NCBI RefSeq assembly: GCF_017876575.1
Contig: NZ_JAGIOE010000001.1
Span: 3,824,443 to 3,888,442 of the forward strand
Origin: Paeniglutamicibacter psychrophenolicus
GTDB lineage: Bacteria > Actinomycetota > Actinomycetes > Actinomycetales > Micrococcaceae
Length of the DNA: 64,000 bases
Reading direction: 5' to 3'
Shown piece after piece: positions 62,501-64,000 of the stretch (positions are counted from its first letter, which is position 1; each line of letters begins with the position of its first letter). A program made the position numbers and the translations under genes. Below the pieces are notes generated by a model. The model searched no databases. It was not told the DNA's origin and was given only the letters and a program-made list of their open reading frames with translations.

Positions 62501-63510
62501 TTGAGCTTGCGTTGCACCAGTCCGCGCAGCCGAGGGCTGGCAACGAGCTTGTGGACCTTGGGCCGGGCCCGTTGCAGGCGGGCGTCATGGTCGGCGGTGC
62601 GGGGCAGGTAGCGGCCATCGGCGTCCCGGTGGCGGTCCAGCTCGCGTTTGATGGTGGAGGGCTGGCGACCCAGCTCACGGGCCACCTGGCGCATGGAATG
62701 CCCCAGCTCCAGGAGGTCGGCGATCTGCAGCCGTTCCCGGGCATCGAGATAGCGGCCCGTCGGCGCGGGCCGGGGCTCAAGTGACGGAATCCGGTAGTTG
62801 TGGGCATTCCTGAGTGACGTGCCTGTTCGCCTATGCATACCCAGAAGTCTGCATGCCTCGGCGTTGCTTTTGCCTTCGCGCATCAGTTGCCAGTATTTCG
62901 TGTCCCGTTCGGCCCGTCGGGCTTGAGACTCGGAAACCGTCGAGGCCAGGACCGCATCCGCGTAGCGGTTCGCGGACAAGACGGCGGCGTGCTGGGCCGC
63001 GGCCGAAGCGTTCCTTTCCTTGGCGAGGCGTGCGAGCCGTTCGCGTTCAAGGCCTTGGCAGCGGTGGCTCGTGAGCCGCAGAAGTGTCTGGCACCGCTTC
63101 AGGATGACCTTCGAGCCCCGAAGTTCGTCGAACCGGGCGCGGATCCACCGGTACGCCGTGGAGCGGCTCACCCCGGCGGCTTCGGCGGCCTGGTCAACCC
63201 TGGTTCCGCGGGCAAAGGCCGCCCAGAACTCGGTTTCGTCCTGGACGTTGGCCTGAAGGTGGTGCCGGCCAGTGGCCACGGCCACCGCGGCTTCCCAGGC
63301 CGGGAGCCGCGAGGTCGTGAATCCCAGCGCTTCGGTCGCCTCGGCCGGACCCAGGCCCTCGCTGCGGAAGCGCAGGTAGCTTTCCCGCAACCAGCGGTAT
63401 CCGATTTCCTTGTGGATTCCGGCCGCGCGGGCGGAGGGTTTGAGACCGTTTCCCTGCTTGATCGAGGCCAGAAACCGGATCCCTGTTGGGGAAGAAGAAC
63501 TCAAGTACAT
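59594..63510 (-). CDS. IS30-family transposase, split by a group II intron
   Basis: Exon 1 (63510-62212, 433 codons) starts MYLSSSSPTG after AAGGTGAT. It contains two helix-turn-helix regions (VDQAAEAAGVSRSTAYRWI; MRQVARELGRQPSTIKRELDRH) and ends at HWEGDL, the first catalytic aspartate. Exon 2 (60049-59594) resumes IVGVGSVSAMVTLRERK, then LTWDQGVEMASH (second Asp) and [23 protein letters not shown] (catalytic Glu). Joined, they give an intact 584-residue DDE transposase. The exons meet exactly between codons. Without splicing, the reading stops soon after the junction (end of frame at 62140). Confidence 0.85.
60111..60148 (-). ncRNA. Group II intron domain V
   Basis: The catalytic hairpin reads GAGCGCCGGATGCGATGAG then AGTCGCACGTCCGGTGCGG, matching the usual GAGC...GATGCGATGAAAGTCGCACGT...CGG form. 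It begins 14 bp after the maturase stop. Confidence 0.8.
60162..61604 (-). CDS. ltrA: Group II intron reverse transcriptase/maturase
   Basis: A 480-residue intron-encoded protein. RT blocks include VKGNKGARTAGVDRR, RRLGIPTARDRVVQ, ADIEACFDELKHSA, GTPQGGVISPLLANIAL and the catalytic RYADDFVIM. The C-terminal maturase domain X follows (LLGRLNAVVRGWCNYFRHG). No HNH endonuclease domain is present, as in bacterial classes that insert without it. No disrupting mutation seen, so the intron may be active. Confidence 0.93.
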   Translation of the reverse strand: MVNTGEPRWLDLDEASVRVRAMQTKLHHWAVSDPDRLFDDVFNLVHDRDFLTVAWGRVKGNKGARTAGVDRRIPALIGVGAESVEFLEEVRELLKSRAFVPLPVRERLIPKPNSTKLRRLGIPTARDRVVQASLALVLEPIFEADFKPVSYGFRPKRRAQDAIAEIHAVATRNYHWVFEADIEACFDELKHSAVMAEVRKRVTDKRVLTLINKFLKAGIMSVEGKLRESDTGTPQGGVISPLLANIALTVLDKHFCDKWDAHGTPYRREAHRKRGGATYRIIRYADDFVIMVLGTQAHAEALWDEVAEVIAPLGLKISVPKSRVCHVDEGFDFLGFHIQRRLKKGTQKMSVYTYPSKKSLLTILGKVRALTRRAQHPTLAALLGRLNAVVRGWCNYFRHGVSKATFGYLDAFIWHRVTQWIRKRHPRITWRELFRRFLTGKPGNQPQAEGITMFDTASVPVTRYRWRAHNIPTPWTAITG

Positions 63511-63586
63511 GATCGAATCACCTTGGAATAGGTGTTGCTTCGATCGACAGAATCTCGCGTGGGGCACAAACGCTCCACTCGAGGCA

Positions 63587-64000
63587 TGTCACCGCATCTG
63601 GTCGGGAACGCCCGCGTCTCCACCAACCAACTAGACCTCGCCTCCCAGCAGGCCGGACTCAGGGCACTCGACGTGCCCGACGACTTGGTCTATGTCGATC
63701 ACGGGCTCACGGGGGAACCGCGAACGCCCCGGACTGAACCAAGCACTGGCAGCATGCAGGGCCGGGGACACCCTGGTGGTCACCAAGCTCGACCGCCTTG
63801 CCCGCTCACTGCCCGACGCACGCGACATCGAAGACCTCACCAAGCGCAAGATCAAGATCAGCCTGGGCGACAACGTTCACGACCCCACCGACCTGGTCGG
63901 CCGGCTGCTGTTCAACGTCCTAGCGATGGTCGCCGAATTCGAATCCGACCTCTTCATCCGCGCCCGCACCCGCGAAGGCATGCAAATCGCCATGGCCAAG
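63587..64000 (+). pseudogene. Serine recombinase (resolvase/invertase), frameshifted, cut by window edge
   Basis: Starting at ATG 63587 the frame reads VGNARVSTNQLDLASQQAGLRAL (catalytic Ser in RVST) to VDHGLTG. After a run of five G at 63711-63715 the homology continues in another frame: NRERPGLNQALAACRAGDTLVVTKLDRLARSLPDARD, then HDPTDLVGRLLFNVLAMVAEFESD and RARTREG. About two bases appear lost. It begins 34 bp beyond the IS30 end. The C-terminal DNA-binding part lies outside the window. Confidence 0.75.

Larger units (their letters stand above)
59532..63553 (-). mobile_element. IS30-family insertion sequence carrying a group II intron
   Basis: Terminal inverted repeats of 21 bp match at 17 positions (59532-59552 and 63533-63553). 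Total about 4.02 kb, or 1.86 kb without the intron. The single transposase gene fills it. No target duplication of IS30 type (2-3 bp) was certain. Confidence 0.75.

Noticed and set aside
1-64000. CRISPR arrays, rRNA genes or complete tRNA genes
   Set aside because: I saw no regularly spaced direct repeats of CRISPR type and no complete structural RNA gene; only the tRNA-Thr fragment and the intron RNA were found.

Overview
The window is GC-rich, densely coded DNA of a free-living actinobacterium, most likely a Micrococcaceae member (Arthrobacter, Paeniglutamicibacter or a relative). The evidence is codon use, an exported ExeM/NucH-type nuclease, a DUF5129 membrane protein, PadR-UbiB gene pairing, and a core neighbourhood (pnp, M16 peptidase, dapB, TPR membrane protein, dapA, rnj) transcribed leftwards. 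In related genomes, as I recall, this core block is compact. Here about 34 kb of accessory DNA (19-53 kb) separates the M16 peptidase from dapB, and a further stretch (6-17 kb) separates dapB from dapA.

Layout. 1-2.8 kb: a leftward operon for a nicotianamine/staphylopine-like opine metallophore (lipoprotein binding protein, CntK-like racemase, partial CntL-like synthase) under a textbook Zur box. 3.2-5.8 kb: rnj and dapA. 5.9-12.1 kb: membrane acyltransferase-like protein, small hypotheticals, a frameshifted tyrosine phosphatase, a lipoprotein, gluconate kinase and gluconate permease. 12.2-17.5 kb: small membrane protein, DUF952 protein, broken HigB-type toxin with intact XRE antitoxin, secreted nuclease, intact hipBA, then a tRNA-Thr 3'-end fragment. 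17.8-19.0 kb: TPR membrane protein and dapB. 19.1-25.2 kb: a mosaic of pseudogenes, an XRE/nucleotidyltransferase pair, a stray moaE 3' fragment, and a two-gene membrane module whose small gene has a decayed second copy. 25.3-28.0 kb: moaE-moaB-moaC-moeA. 28.1-30.0 kb: RibD-like reductase, vapB with broken vapC, higA with broken higB. 30.07-35.02 kb: an island holding a NACHT-type NTPase with a predicted N-terminal nuclease domain and an unknown partner, with both boundaries matching the last codons of ychF. 35.1-35.8 kb: membrane protein plus XRE regulator. 36.2-38.5 kb: 2-oxoacid dehydrogenase E1 alpha, E1 beta and a stand-alone lipoyl protein. 39.0-43.0 kb: DUF5129 protein, moaA, moaD. 43.4-50.8 kb: a catabolic cassette (PucR regulator, MHS transporter, SCP2-type thiolase, acyl-CoA ligase, SDR, MBL hydrolase). 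50.8-58.9 kb: UbiB-like kinase, PadR regulator, alanine/glycine symporter, M16 peptidase, pnp. 59.5-63.6 kb: an IS30-family element whose transposase gene is split by a 2.16 kb group II intron. 63.6-64 kb: start of a frameshifted serine recombinase.

How it fits together. The left edge is a zinc-starvation response: the Zur box lies between the -35 and -10 elements, so zinc sufficiency should silence metallophore synthesis and uptake. The molybdenum cofactor genes are split into two clusters on opposite strands. The accessory zone holds many toxin-antitoxin and defence-like modules in different states of decay. In three of them the antitoxin is intact and the toxin broken. The strongest candidate for an undescribed system is the 30-35 kb nuclease-NACHT island.
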